Positions 36,401-49,175 are shown, counted from the first letter of the stretch. The stretch is DNA of 64,000 nt from Bretschneidera sinensis (GCA_023935145.1 CM043698.1:66492501-66556500); one strand, 5' to 3'. The notes: generated from the sequence alone by a model not told the origin. Made by a program: numbers and translations.

Positions 36401-39400
36401 CAAACATTGGTGGTATTTATGGTGCTGATTTCTTTTGGCTAGCCCATGGTGAAGGTAAATTGTGGGGTTCTGTCACTGGGGTGCCGGATCAAGAGTTTCT
36501 TCTGATTTCATGTAGCAACTCTACAATGAAACGTGGTGATGGAGGAGGTTCAAATGCATTATCTTCTAGGATGGCTGGTTCTGATGTTGTACACCTATGG
36601 GACCCAGAAAGCTTTCATGGTTATACATCGATAACTGTCAGATGCAGCACAGTCGTAGCGGTAGGTGGGCGTTTAGATTGGTTGGAGGCAATAACATCCT
36701 TTTTCAGTTTTCCCTCTCCTGAACCCGATCAAGCAGTTGACAATAGTCTGCAGAACGGGGATACAAATGCAACTTGTGGAGCTTCTTTTATTCTTAACTT
36801 CGTTGACATTGGGTTGAGCTATGAGCCCCATTTTAAGAATTTGGCGATCCAGAGTGAAGTTCTTGACTCAAACTCTGGTACATCAAATATTAAGGAAGAA
36901 ATTGGCGAGCCATATGTTGCCTGTTTGTTAGCTGCATCTTCCTTAAACCTTTCCAATACAACTGTGGCAGATTCCATGGACAGTGATTACAAAATTCGAG
37001 TCCAAGATCTGGGTCTTCTTCTTTGTACACTGTCAGACCCTGAAAGACATCCTTGCACTTACAGTGCAGAATATCTTCGTGAGACGGGTTATGTTAAAGT
37101 TGCTCAGGAGGCACTTGTTGAAGCAATGTTGAGAACCAATTGTGCGAATGGCCTTCTTTGGGATGTAGACTGTTCTAAATCTCACATTTATGGAGAAACT
37201 TGCAATGACACCACCTTTGGTCTGATTCGCTTGGCTGCTCAGCTCCAACAGTTATTTGCCCCTGATGTGGAGGAATCAGTTGTGCACCTGCAAAACCGAT
37301 GGAATAATGTTAAGCAGGCACAGGAGAGGAATGATATTACTGACATAAGTGGGACCTTCAATAGTGATTCTGCCCCATCGACTTCTCAAATGCAGAATGT
37401 AGGCGTAGGTACAAGGAGTGAAACTGGGATGGTAGGTTTGATGGATGAGATAAGTGAGGATGCATTCCACTTAGATGGGAATCAGACATGCCAATTTGAT
37501 TCTTTGGAGTCAAAATTTCATATGTCATTCGATGAAAGCTTTCTTGGAGAAGCATGTAGCTTAAGTTTTGAAACTCCTGAGGTTTTCTCTTGTGACCTAT
37601 CTTTTAATGGGTCAGCACCTGCAGAAGGACCAGAAAGTAGTCAAACTTCATTTCTAGATAAAGATTACTTGCCTGAACTGATAGAAAGTTATTGTCTGTC
37701 TGAGGTACATCCTCTGTCAGAATTATCTGTTGGCAGAGAATCATCAGGCAGAAATCGAAATCTGGGGGATGGAGATCTTGGGATAGGAGGTACTGGATGG
37801 TATGGAGATGTCTCTTTAAGAATTTTAGAAAACCACATTTCAGAAACAAGTGAGCAAAATGGCGTGAAACAATTTTCAGATGGCAAGCCTGCATCTGTTG
37901 ACTGTGTGAGACCTGATGATTTTGGAAATGCTATGGGACGTGTACTTCTTAAGAACGTCAATGTCAGATGGAGAATATACGCTGGTTCTGACTGGCATGA
38001 ATCTAGAAAGAACAGTGAGAGCTCCTTAGATAGCTGTGAAAGGGATACAACTGTATGTCTAGAGTTTTCATTATGTCGGATGCAATTTCAATATGACATT
38101 TTCTCAGTTGGTGGAGTATGTGCATCAAAGCTTTCTCTTTCAGTCCAGGATTTTCATCTTTATGATAGGAGCAAAGCTGCACCTTGGCAACTGGTAATGC
38201 TGAAATAACTTTGGTGATTTTCCTTGTCTTGCTTGAACAATGTTTGAAAATTTGTTTTCTTTGAATTGGAAGGTGCTGGGATATTATAATTCGAAAGATC
38301 ATCCTAGGGAATCCTCTTCAAAAGGATTCAAGATGAACTTAGAAGTTGTGAGACCTGATCCAATAACCCCACTTGAGGAGTATCGGTATGGTTGCTGTCT
38401 CATTTTACATTTTGGAAATTTCCCTTCCAGTTGAAGTTCTTAGCTTATGGTTGTTGATGATTCATATTTAATTTGGTTTCTGGTGTACCCAGAAGTGGTT
38501 CGCAAAATTATTTGTTTTTGCTGTGGGTTGCTAGTGAGTTATTCATTAATAATAACTGATTTAGCTTCTGAAAAAATTGTTCTCATGGTTATGTTGGTCA
38601 TCTCAAGGGTCAGTAATCATACATTAAATCTGACATTTATGGATTTTGATGGTTTGCTTAACTTTTTAAGATATGTTATTCTGTCTACGTATTGTTCAAT
38701 TAAAAATTATCTGATTTAAGAGTTAAACATCTGGACTCATTTGAACCTCTGGATACTTATTCAGTTATTCGGGACATTATTATCAATTACTACATTCTCC
38801 CCTGTTTAATGTAGTGAGTCTAATGAGGTGGTTTGCTTGTAGTTCTTATCGTGCATTGTTTTTGTTGATCCATGCCGGTCCCAAGTTCTAATTGGTTCTT
38901 TGGACTCAAAATCCTAAAAACTGGAACCAGGCCAACCGGAAGTATGGCAGCCTATGAAAAAGTTACCACGTGTCAGATTTTGGTTTTCTTGATTAGGTTC
39001 AATGATCCTTTAGGAATTCGAGATACCTAAGTTTGTCATAGACATCTAGCACTTCGTGTTTTTTCTGTGTTTTTTCCCTTTTATTAATGTTGGTTATGCA
39101 CTCTAGCCTTTTTTTTAAGAAATATTATATTATTTCTATCACTTGGTGTGAGTATATGATGAATCTTGTAATTCATTCTTTCAGGTTATGCATTGCTTGC
39201 CTTCCTATTCTATTGCATCTTCATCAAAGCCAACTTGATTTTCTCATCAGCTTTTTTGGGTCAAAAAGCTCATCAGTTGACCTGTCTCCTGGTTGTCTTC
39301 AAGATTCAGGTGCTTCAGAATCACTCCTGACAAAGAGTGGTAGTTTGGCAGGGCATAGTATCATAGACGAGGCGTTGCTTCCTTATTTTCAGGTAAGTAT

Positions 39401-42400
39401 TCTTGAGTTGATGTTGTCTACCAAGTAGTATGTTGCTGGAGTTCCTTCAAATATCCACGTTGGATCTAAAGTTTTATGTCCATTATCTTTTGTGGTATGT
39501 TCTACTTTTATGTTCAGATGAACTTCTGGCCTCTGGGGAATGGAGAACGTTGAATAACATATCAAAAGTAAAAATTATGTGATATGTAGTGATGGAGTTG
39601 CTAGTGTCTTTATCGTATATGCTTCCTTTGCATTTTGTTATAATGATGGCATGGCTTTTTTTCAATGAATTGTTGCATGTTTCAACTTGAAATTTGGAAA
39701 TTATTATGATGTGATTTTGCTGGGTAATATTACTCCAGTCTCATTTTGGTAACTCTATCCTTCTTAGCTGTCCCAAATTGTTTGTTTCTTACTCAAAATA
39801 GATAGGTATTTATTACTTATTTTACCAATATACCCTTAACAATGTAATCAATCCAACCAAAAAACTAAATTTCTTTAATTATTAGGGATAAAAAGGTTAA
39901 TTTATACTCACTTATAAAAAAATTTACTTATATAAAAAGGTAAATTTATACTCAAAACTTTTATATAATTTCAAAGAGGACCATAAAAAGGGGACTGAGG
40001 GAGTATTTGTTTTTTCTGCTTTCAGAGCGTGGTTTTGATTATAATCAAATTTGATTACTGATGAAATGAAATTTTGTTTCAGAAAATTGATATATGGCCT
40101 ATTCTTATTCGGGTTGATTACATTCCCCGCCGTGTTGATCTAGCAGCTTTAAGAGACGGGATATATGTAGAACTTGTAAACCTTGTTCCCTGGAAGGTAA
40201 ATACAAGATCGGTCTAAAGGTGTGCTCATTGAGATTTGTGAACATAATGTTCTGATTTAAAATAAATTTGTGCAGGGGGTTGAGCTAGAGCTCAAACATG
40301 TTCATGCCGCGGGTGTATATGGCTGGGGCAATGTTTGTGAAACAATAATAGGGGAGTGGTTGGAAGATATTTCTCAAAACCAGGTTCTTGGTGGCACTTA
40401 TTATACACCCTTTTGGAATATTAAGAATCTCTTGGCCCTTTGGCATATATTGTATATTCATATTCATTTATTTTTTTTTTTAATTCATATTACAATTTAG
40501 ATTCATAAAGTGCTAAGAGGTATCCCTACAATCCGATCATTGGTAGCTGTTGGTGCTGGTGCTGCAAAGCTGGTTTCTTTGCCAGTTGAGAGCTACAGGA
40601 AGGACCAGAGGGTACTAAAGGGAATGCAAAGAGGTAAAACCGTGAGCAAGAAATTTTGGTTGTGTGCATACATATGGTATTGGTGGAACACGATATTGTT
40701 TTGAAAGCTATAATCTTACTGTTGTTATTTTAATATTTTGATCTCTATCCTCTTGAGAGAGAAAGGGGTCCTCAAGAGAGTAGTTTGATGAGAGAGTTTT
40801 TAGACTTTGTGCGGGATCATGACCTTATTGATTTGCCTTTGTCGGGTGGTTTTTTCACTTGGTCGAGTTTTAGGTAGACTCCATCATTCTCTAGGCTTGA
40901 TCTCTTTCCTGGCTTGATACACAAGCTTTTGCCTCACCCCACTTCTGACCACCATTCTACTATTTTTGAAGTGGGGGGTTTTCAGGGGGGTTTGACTCCA
41001 TTTTGGTTTGAGAATACGTGGCTTTAAGGTGGATGGCTTTAGTGATATCGTCAAAGGTTGGTGGAAGGGTTTCATTGTAGAAGGCTTTGCTAGTTTTGTG
41101 GTGGCCATGAAACTAAAAGTTGTAAAAGAGGAGTTGAAAAGATGGAACAAAGAAACCCTTAGAGATGTGAATTCTTCTCTAAATGCTTTGTTGGGTGAGA
41201 TTAGTGGGCTCGATGAGAAAAAGATTGTTAAGGACCTTTCGCGTTCAGATAGAGTGAGAAGGGTTGAGTTAAAAAGGAGCTTGCCAAGCTTATCTCCATG
41301 GGAGAAATTTCTTGGCGTAAAAAATCTAGAGAAATTTGGCTTCGTGAGGGTGATAGGAACAATAAGTTCTTTCATCGTATGGCTAATGCTCATCGGAGAT
41401 TTAACTTTCTTAGCTCCGTTGAGGTTGATGGCACGTTTGAGGAAGAGGAGGGTATGAAAGGGCAATTTGTGTCTTCTATAAGAATCTCTACAAGGAGACG
41501 TGTGATAGTAGACCGAATTTGGATGAGTTAGAATTCTTTAGAATTGATGGTGAGGAAGCAAGTTGGCTTGAGTGCCCTTTTGATGAGAGAGATTCTTGTT
41601 GCTCTCCATGATTGTAGTGGCGATAAAGCTCCCAGTCTCGATGTCTTTACATCAGCTTTTCTTGTTCATAATTGAGAAGTGCTAAAAGGGGATATCCTTA
41701 GATTTTTTGAGGAGTTCCATTCTTTGGAGGAGTTTGTGGGAAGTCTTAACTCTACTTTCATTGTCCTTATCCCGAAGAAGGTTAGGGCGTCCAGTGAAGA
41801 CTTTCGGCCTGTTAGCCTTGTTGGGTGTATTTATAAGATCTTATCAAAGGTCCTCACTTCTATATTGAAGAAGTTTATGCGGAAGGTAGTGAGTTCTCAC
41901 CAAAATGCTTTCATTGAGGGTAGCCAAATTTTAGATGCCGCTTTGATAGCCAATGAAGTTGTGGATACCCATTTAAAAGATGGAGGTGGAGGAGTGATTT
42001 GTAAACTTGATATGGAGAAGGCTTATTACCATGTTTGTTGGGGTTTTGTGATTTACTTGTTGAAAAGAATGGGTTTTTTGACCAAATGGGGCAAGTGGAT
42101 TTTTAAGTGTATTTCTTCGGCTTCCTTCTCTATCCTTGTTAATAGTTGTCCTTCCGGCTTCTTTAAAGCTACGAGGGGTCTTCGACAAGGGCACTCGTTG
42201 TCTCCTTTCTTGTTCATGTTGGTAATAGAGGTTTTTAGTAAGATATTGGTGAAAGCGGTTGATGGGGGGGCTTTCAAGTGATTTCAAAGTGGGGAGAAAA
42301 GGAGGTAGTGTCTTCTTTTTGAAGATGACAAATAGTTTTTGTGGGGCGGAACCCCTTCAAATTTTGCATCTTCAATGTGTTGTTCTTTGCTTTGAGGCGG

Positions 42401-45400
42401 TTTAGGGGCTTAAGATTAATCTTAGTAAGAGTGATTTAATCCCTCTTGGTGAGAATATTAATGGTTGTTTTCTTGCAAGCTTGTTGGGATGCAATGTGGG
42501 TCGTTCTTATTACTTATCTCGGCCTTCTCATTGGGGCTAAATTCAAAGACAAAAGTGTTTGGAATCATATTGTGGAAAGATTTGATAAAAGTTAGCCGGA
42601 TGAAAGAATCACTATCTATCAAAAGGGGGAAGACTTACTCTTATCAAAACCACTTTTTCTAGCCTTTCAATCTATTTTATGTCTCTCTTTCCTATTCCAA
42701 GCTTGGTAGCTACTCACTTGGAGAGTATTCAAGGAAGGTTCTTGTGGGGTAACACGGGGAAGGAATACAAGTATCACTTGGTGAGGTAGGGTGTGGTTAA
42801 GCAACCGATGGAAAAAGGGGATCTTGGTCTTAAATCTCTCACTTTGTTTAATAAAACTCTTCTTTGAAAATAATTGTGGAGATTTCTTGTGGAGAGGGAT
42901 CATCTTTGGAGAAAAGTAGTAGAAGCTAAGGTTGGGATGGATCCTAGTGGGTGGATGTCTAAGGAGCCTAGGGAGGCCTATAGTGTGGGGTTGTGGAAAT
43001 GGATTTGCAGAGGGTGGCTGGCTTTTCTTCCTTGTGTTTTGGTTTTGGTAGGGAATGGTAGAAGAACTCGGCTTTGGCATTACACGTGGTTTGGAAATAC
43101 CTTTTTAAAAGGCTAATTTCGGGACATCTATGAGATTGCGAGGGATAAAGAAGCACTCATTAGCTCGTGTAAACTTTACCAATAATGGATGTTCGTGGGA
43201 TGTGCCTTTTATTTGTAATGTCCATGATTAGGAGTTAGAGATGGTTGAGAGGTTCTTGGAGACTATTTATAGTGCTAGGTTGGATGTGACTAGAAAGGAT
43301 TTGGCTAAGTGGAGGCCTAGCCCAGGAAAAGATTTTGAGATGAACTCTTTTTATAAGTTTCTCTAGATGGGGCTCTGTCGGATGGTGATCCCAATTTTCC
43401 TTGGAAAGCAATTTGGTGTTCTTGTGCCCTTAAAAAGTAAGTTTTTTTTTTTTTTTTTTTGCATGGTGGGCCTCTCGGGAGAAAATTCTTACTATCAACA
43501 ACTTACAAAGAAGGGGGAAAGTTCTTGTTAATAGATGTTACATTTGCCAAGGATGCGCTGAGTTCACGTTTCATCTTTTGGTGGAATGTTCGTTGGCTAG
43601 AAGCTTGTGAGAGATGACTTATAGGATTTTGGGGGTCTCTTGGGTGGTTGCCGGTTCCTTGAAGTTTGAGCTTGGAGTGGGTTGAGGGCTTCTAAGTAGA
43701 TTAAGAAGGCTTATTCGATGATTTCACTCTCTAATTTTTGGATGGTGTGGAATAAGAGAAATCGTGAAGCTTTTGATGGTATTAAGAGGCCTATAGAAGT
43801 TATTAGAGATAGGTGGTTTAACGGTTTTAATTTTTGGTTTAAAGAGATTTTTTTTGTAAATGATTTTGACCTCGTAGATTTTGTGGAACTTCATTGTTAT
43901 TAGACTTTGGCTTTGATTTGCACCCACTTGGTGCTTTTTAATACAATTTTACTTATAAAAAAAATATTTTGATCTCTTTATATGCTATTTATTTATTCTA
44001 TTATTTTTTTAATGGTTGAATCAGATGATGTTCAGCATTACATACATTTTCTCATTAGCATAGGCTTTGTTTGGGTTAGCTTATTTTAAAGCAAGCAGCT
44101 CATTTAGCACTTAGTTACCCAAACAATAATCAGATAACACTAAATCAGCTTAAAGCATCATCAATAAAGGCACCTGATTATAATTTTAATGTTCATTTAG
44201 CTAGAAATATAAACTAAATATGTTTTCATTATCATACCATTATATATTTTATTTTGTGAGAACAATGTAGCTACTTTCTTTTCAGGTACTATTGCATTTC
44301 TTAGAAGTATATCACTTGAAGCTGTTGGACTTGGGGTCCACTTGGCAGCTGGGGCTCATGACATTTTGCTCCAAGCAGAATATATTCTTACAAGTATTCC
44401 TCCATGTCTATCATTGCCTCCGAGCAAAACAAAGGCAAATGTAAGATATAATCAGCCTAAAAATGCCCAACAAGGAATCCAACAGGTGATTCTGACATTC
44501 CTTGCATTTCCACATTGCTGTTCCATGTGTTTTACTTAATAGAAAAAAAGTGTTCTGTGTTTTTCGTAAAGTATCTTAGTCTAAGTATGACACAGCCAGA
44601 GTTTCAGGATGAAGTGTCATGCTATGGCCTTTATTATTTTATTTTTTTAGACCAAAGTGGCTGGGTTACAACTCATAATCTAAAGGAGTCAGCTTGGAGC
44701 TGGTGGTTAAGGGGTGAGGGTGGGGCAGGCATATAGATCTTTTAGTGTGGGCCCCATGATTGCCAGCAGATGATAGATCTTTTAGTGTGGGTCCCATGAT
44801 TGCCAGCAGATGATAGATCTTAGCTTGCCCAAAAAGGGGGGTTGGGAGGGAGGTAAATAGGAAAAATAGTCATTCCCTCCTTTTCTAAGGAATCATTTTG
44901 ACTGTTTAATATTCAAGCAGCTTGTCTAGTAGTCTGTTGTCTCATGATTACAAGCAGAATGTGTAACCAGGCTATTAGATGTCTGCTTCTTCTCCAATAT
45001 CTTCTTAAATTCTTCGTCATATTCTATTTCATTTTGAGTTTTGTTTGGCATGTTTAAGATATGAATCTTCCGACTCTGGAATGATTAATAAATGTTATCT
45101 GGTAGAAAATCGAACTAAATGCAAATGTACTTGTTTCAAATAAGGTGCTGATTTTATTACCAAAAAAAGGATTGATGTTCTTGAACTCTGACAGGCTTAT
45201 GAGAGCATCAGTGATGGCCTGGGAAAATCTGCTTCTGCTTTAGTTCGGACACCCTTGAAAAGATACCAGCGTGGAGCTAGTGCAGGATCTACTTTGGCAA
45301 CTGCTGTTCGGGCAGTTCCAACAGCTGCTATATCTCCTGCTTCTGCTTGTGCAAGTGCTGTACATTATGCTCTTCTTGGCATCAGAAATAGGCCAGTTCT

Positions 45401-45579
45401 TATTTATGATTGAATTTTAATTGTTTGGACTAACTTTTTCATTTCTCAATCTCTTAACAATAAAATATCTAGAATTAAAAAGTAGTTGTGGCTATTATAC
45501 TTGCAGCCTTGATCCTGAACGTAAGAAAGAGTCCGTGGAAAAGTATTTGGGTCCCAGTCAGCAACAAAATCAGAATTAA
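30405..45579 (+). CDS. ATG2: Autophagy-related protein 2 (ATG2), complete, 13 exons, 1988 aa
   Basis: This bridge-type lipid-transfer protein moves phospholipid from the ER to the growing phagophore with ATG18 and ATG9. Exons: 30405-30608, 31941-33046, 33979-34127, 34742-34890, 34981-38193, 38273-38385, 39185-39392, 40083-40196, 40276-40383, 40501-40633, 44286-44485, 45195-45391, 45507-45579. Phases close exactly (5967 nt). The N-terminus ([20 protein letters not shown], with [18 protein letters not shown]) is the chorein domain. The conserved block [20 protein letters not shown] lies across exon 3. The C-terminal ATG_C region in exons 11-12 has [20 protein letters not shown]. Exon 5 alone encodes 1071 residues. 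Length is close to plant ATG2 (about 1900-2000). All introns are GT-AG except the last, which reads AG|GCCAGT; without that splice the frame stops at 45411. Intron 10 is 3.65 kb because of a LINE. Confidence 0.96.
33267..33590 (-). mobile_element. Very short LTR element (TRIM-like) in ATG2 intron 2
   Basis: Two direct repeats begin TGTTAGTTA.CACT.ATCCCAAAAGC (33267 and 33516) and continue with GGGAAAT..(G)CCAACAA.GTATAT and CTCATATA.ACTT. Between them, just before the right copy, is TGGCTCTAATACCA (33502-33515), the complement of a methionine-tRNA primer-binding site, which sets the orientation as minus. The interior is about 170 bp and non-coding. The right limit is approximate. Confidence 0.65.
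34571..34650. repeat. Microsatellite cluster (CT)n, (GC)n, (AC)n
   Basis: Successive short runs TCTCTCTCTC, CACTCACTC, GCGCGCGCGCG and ACACACACA in ATG2 intron 3. Confidence 0.85.
39731..40005. mobile_element. Stowaway-like MITE in ATG2 intron 7
   Basis: The left end TACTCCAGTCTCATTTTGGT and the right end read inverted, TACTCCCTCAGTCCCCTTTT, are imperfect terminal inverted repeats of the CTCCCTCCGTCCC class, with TA at both borders. The interior is AT-rich and non-coding, with repeated AAAAAGGT(T)AA(A)TTTATACTCA blocks. Confidence 0.65.
40732..40746. repeat. Left target-site duplication of the LINE
   Basis: AATATTTTGATCTCT, identical to 43963-43977. Confidence 0.92.
40747..43962 (+). mobile_element. 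5'-truncated LINE (L1-type non-LTR retrotransposon) in ATG2 intron 10
   Basis: The insertion is bounded by a perfect 15 bp target duplication, AATATTTTGATCTCT (40732-40746 and 43963-43977), and ends in an A-rich tail (ACTTATAAAAAA). In order it contains the end of the endonuclease domain ([15 protein letters not shown], with a downstream SDHH block, about 40810-40960), the linker with [20 protein letters not shown] (about 41340-41395), the reverse transcriptase, and a C-terminal zinc-finger block with C-x2-C and H-x4-C (about 43530-43600). Frames are broken many times. ORF1 and most of the endonuclease are missing, as is usual after incomplete reverse transcription. Confidence 0.92.
41679..42281 (+). 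pseudogene. LINE reverse transcriptase domain
   Basis: An open frame of 200 codons contains the non-LTR RT motifs [47 protein letters not shown], a catalytic-block [10 protein letters not shown] (family usually D-x-x-KAYD), and [18 protein letters not shown] (family GxRQGDPLSP). The D to Y and D to H changes would damage catalysis. The FADD motif that should follow is not intact downstream. This is an inactive remnant that probably does not disturb ATG2 splicing. Confidence 0.88.
43963..43977. repeat. Right target-site duplication of the LINE
   Basis: AATATTTTGATCTCT, identical to 40732-40746, following the A-rich LINE tail. Confidence 0.92.
44733..44821. repeat. 40 bp tandem repeat, 2.2 copies, in ATG2 intron 11
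   Basis: Unit ATAGATCTTTTAGTGTGGGC... ending CCAGCAGATG is repeated at 44733-44772 and 44773-44812 with one difference. A third copy starts at 44813 and breaks off after ATAGATCTT. Confidence 0.92.
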
Positions 45580-47790
45580 TTAATAATATCAACTATGGTA
45601 ACATCTACTTGCGTTTACTTTAATTTCAAAATTGCCTCCTGCTATCTGTTGCGCTGACTGAAACTTAGACATTTCCCTATTTGCTCCAATTTTGTTTGCA
45701 GGAGACTTCAGCCTGACTGACTTGCTTAAGAACTTGTTTACCTACTGAAAAAAGGGGATTATTTCAGGTCTCCCTTTGTAGCTGAAGTAGACTTCCTGTG
45801 TATCATGTAAGTTTACTTTAGAGTTTTATCTGCTCTGTTATAGGTCTGAAAGTTTATACTTAATATCCTTTATCTAGCGGAAAGAGAAGCAATGCTTCCT
45901 TTTTATGTGTGGTCTTAATCTTTAATTTTGGCATTTGTGAGGTCCTGGTGGGCAATATATAGTTCTGATGGATGGCAATCCTTGAAAACTGTGATAGTAA
46001 ATGCATTTCTATTCTATTAATTTTTCATGTAGATTTGTCCATATTTTCCTTTTCAAGATACTAATATATCACAGTAGCCAGCAGTACAATAATTGTTAAA
46101 TTATCATATCATTTAGACCTATCAAGGAATTGACAATTATGGGTGAAACAATGATGCATCATATTTGGGATTTTCTGGTGCCATAAAATACCTGTCATCA
46201 ATTTATTTTTTGGGGTTGCAGGTGTACAGTTTATGGGACCATCAAACACATTCTTTTCCGAAAGAGCAAGACAAGACAGTAAATTTTGTACAAAGTGTAC
46301 ATATATGGTGCTTATAGGTTTTTATACACACATGATTTTTGTAATTATAGGCGTTATTTGGGGTCAAATTTAATTGCTTTGGAAGAGATTTAAGCAAATT
46401 AATTTAATTTTGTTTAAATCTACCTCAAACATCGCCATAGTCATTCATTTGGTATAGCGAGCTGTACAGTGTTATTCTTTAAAGCCTCAGTTACAATGTA
46501 AATTGCTCCCCTTTTCTGTACTTAATGATCTTGTTTCTCAATCAGCAATTATCTTATTCTTAGATTCCTTTTAAGATTCTTAGAAACTCAACAGGATGTG
46601 TCTTAAGGAGCAAGAAACGCATCGGTTATGTAGTAAAAGTGTGTTTTCTTATTTTAGGGAATGAATTGAGAAGTGTTTTTGGAACAGCTCTTCTACTTGT
46701 TTTCTTATTGAATTCTTGTGAGTGCAAATAGACCAGCCAAGTCGCTTGGAATGGTAATTTTACTCTAATATGATTTCAGGAAATGTGTTGTGTTGTTATT
46801 TTGGGATTTCATTAGGAGTAGAAGGAGAAGCATTTGGAAATCTATTTTTTTATTATAAAAAAAGGTTTTTGAGGTGGAATTCCTGGGAAAAAAAAAGAGA
46901 AATTTTACCTGTTTTGGACACGTGGAATTTATGTTCCATGAACGTTTACATTCTTGGCACACGAATTGTGCCAGAACATGCAAAAATATTTCAAAAATGA
47001 GGGGTTCATTTGCAGGGAATTGTCAGTTCTAATTTAACGTAATTCATCTGTTTTTTATTTCTTGAGGGGGTAGGGGTTTAAAGGTTGAATTTTGTTCTAT
47101 ATTTTTTGTTTAAAGGTTTCTAATTTATTGAATTGAAACTTAGGATTTACAGTAGCCTCGTCTGATCTTGGCCTAAAGCTCCAAAGGCAATTATCTTTCA
47201 ATGCTAAAAACAGCAGTTTGGAACTATATGTTACCATGAAGTGAAAAGTTCCCAGGAAATTACAGAACGCGTGGGCAGAGGAATTAATGGCTATGGCTTC
47301 CTGCAGGTTGATCAGTTGCTCCTATTCGAGCATTTCGAAAAGGGTTGGGGAGAAATGAAATATCAGTCTTCTCAACTTGGGTTTCTTTTTGAAGAAAAAT
47401 TTGGTTTGTCACTCAAATTCCAATTGTCTGAAATATTAGATGATCAAAACATTACTAGAAGCCAAAAGACAGAAGACAGTACTAGAACGGAACAAGAATA
47501 AATTACATTGATCAAGTACCCTTCAACGGGAAGTTTTTCAACTGCAAACATTTGTACATAAAAGAGAACAGTCAAAATACTTTTCTATTTCTTCCTAGGT
47601 GTGGGGTTGGTGAAGGGATGGTTTGCAGAAGTTAATTAGAAAAATGAAGGAAATTGAAAACCAAAAGAAGAAAGAAGGGAAAATTAAACAGAACTTAAAA
47701 CTCTATCTTGCGGTCCAAACCTCTAAGATTAGCAGAATAAATTAACTCCCCTCCCTTCTCGACATACTGATGCTTCTTCTGCTTTGATCT
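45580..47790. other. ATG2 3' UTR and convergent intergenic DNA
   Basis: ATG2 3' UTR probably occupies the first several hundred bases. A GGTAACAT...TTGCAG|GAGAC pair (45597-45703) could be a 3' UTR intron. The stretch lies between two convergent genes, so its right end (about 47500-47790) is likely the 3' UTR of the next minus-strand gene. Open frames of 72-86 codons here have no domain. Confidence 0.5.
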
Positions 47791-48423
47791 TTAGTCATTG
47801 ATGGCACCATATTCGAGTATCTCTGCCAGACGGTTCTGTAACGAAAGATGACGAATAAGATCAAATTCCATTGCAGCAGAGTTTACATAGTTGCAAGAAA
47901 TAAACAATAAAGAGAAACATTTGCTTATATCCATATTAGTATTATTATCGTTGTTTCATCTCACCTGTGATTTCTTGCTAACAACCCCTTCATTATGGAC
48001 AAAGGCTGCAACCCTCTTCTCATCATTTACTTTCTCCATGCCGTCAACTCTTTTGGATACAATCTGATTCTTCTTTAACCCCAATCTCTCTTTCCACCAG
48101 CCTGAACTCATTGATAGCCTTGGCAATGGATCATCATCAACAAGTAGTTCCTCTCGTAATGTCGTTTTTCGAGCCTTATTGGTGCAATCATCCTTCAAAG
48201 GCAACAGCATTCCCTCAGAGAAGATCTCATCTGCAGGAATCATGGCATAGTTCTTGACGGAGAACTCGAAATCCGAAGACACGGGTTCTTCCTTGTACTT
48301 GTTTATTTCATGCTGGGTAGCTTGATGGGTGTCTGCAAAATCATTGGAAAAGGAGATTCTTGGGTCCATAGAGGAATTGCAGAGGTTGTGTTGTTCATTG
48401 TTGAACATATTTATATATGCCAT
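47791..48423 (-). CDS. Plant-specific protein of unknown function, two exons, 167 aa
   Basis: Exon 1 is 48423 down to 47965 (153 codons) and exon 2 is 47835 down to 47791 (14 codons plus TAA), joined at CAG|GTGAGA ... TTACAG|AAC in phase 0. The second exon gives the C-terminus NRLAEILEYGAIND. Reading through the donor would instead stop two codons later. The protein has no signal peptide or membrane span. A conserved-looking core, IPADEIFSEGMLLPLKDD, is followed by a basic patch and a GWWKERLGLKKNQ segment. Similar IPADE(I/L)F...G...PL motifs occur in a small family of uncharacterised plant proteins. Its place between ATG2 and RAD54 fits Arabidopsis AT3G19200, also uncharacterised. Function is unknown. 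Confidence 0.85.
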
Positions 48424-49141
48424 GTTGGATATTCACATTAATACCTGCAAAGACAACTCTTTTAGTTAAGTTGGTCTTTCTTCTCTCGCAATGTTAGGAT
48501 CCACATGTAGATGTTTGCATTTATATTATAGAAAGTAGACATCTCATGTTACTTAGATTTGTCACTTAGTGAATAGAGATCCTTATTCCTTTTTATTCAA
48601 CGTAAAATTTTCAAGGGAAGCAGCCATTTGGATATTAATCATGTCTCTTGTGCTGTGGCCGAATTATATATACCTTTCACTGGGAAATGAAAAGTAAGGA
48701 ATTGATTCAAGTCTTTTGATTTAGTGATTATTTTTAAATTTTTCATATGAAAGATACTCATAGTATGTATTAAAAAATAATTGAATTATCAGTTATTTCA
48801 AAATCTTAAATTGAGGATAAATGATCCAATTAATTTTTTATAAAACAACAACTAAAGATATCAAAAAAATGTATTTTTACTATTAAAAAAGGCTTTTTAA
48901 CTTTTCCAAATCCCTCCAAGATGGTAAAAGGAAAAAAGAAAAGAGAAAAGAAAAAAGACTGAATTTATTTTAGCGTTGTTAAGTTAAGTTGACCATCGAT
49001 TTTGACACTCATTTTTTATGCCCAAATAGTGCACTAATATTTTTGCGATGTGTGTAAAAGTTTTACTGCAAAACAATCATTTTACTATCGAAAATCAAGT
49101 CAAAAAAATCACTATAACAAGTTACTCTTTTTTTTTTATTA

Positions 49142-49175
49142 GTCAATTTTTGTGTCAGAATTGACAAAAATTGAC
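49142..49175. repeat. Perfect 12 bp inverted repeat (hairpin)
   Basis: GTCAATTTTTGT and ACAAAAATTGAC are perfect reverse complements separated by 10 bases. This could be the end of a small MITE or a chance hairpin. Confidence 0.6.

Noticed and set aside
37033..38302. Several 60-99 codon minus-strand frames within ATG2 exons 5 and 6
   Set aside because: Antisense shadows of the coding exons with no recognisable content.
40884..41465. 193-codon minus-strand open frame
   Set aside because: It is antisense to the LINE linker region and has no domain. The plus strand carries the recognisable LINE protein motifs.
42667..43080. 137-codon minus-strand open frame
   Set aside because: Antisense to the LINE C-terminal region; low-complexity S/P/K composition.
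45392..45413. Read-through ATG2 C-terminus ending NRPVLIYD
   Set aside because: The exon at 45507 encodes a family-like C-terminus in matching phase, which fits splicing better. The read-through form is kept only as a possible isoform.
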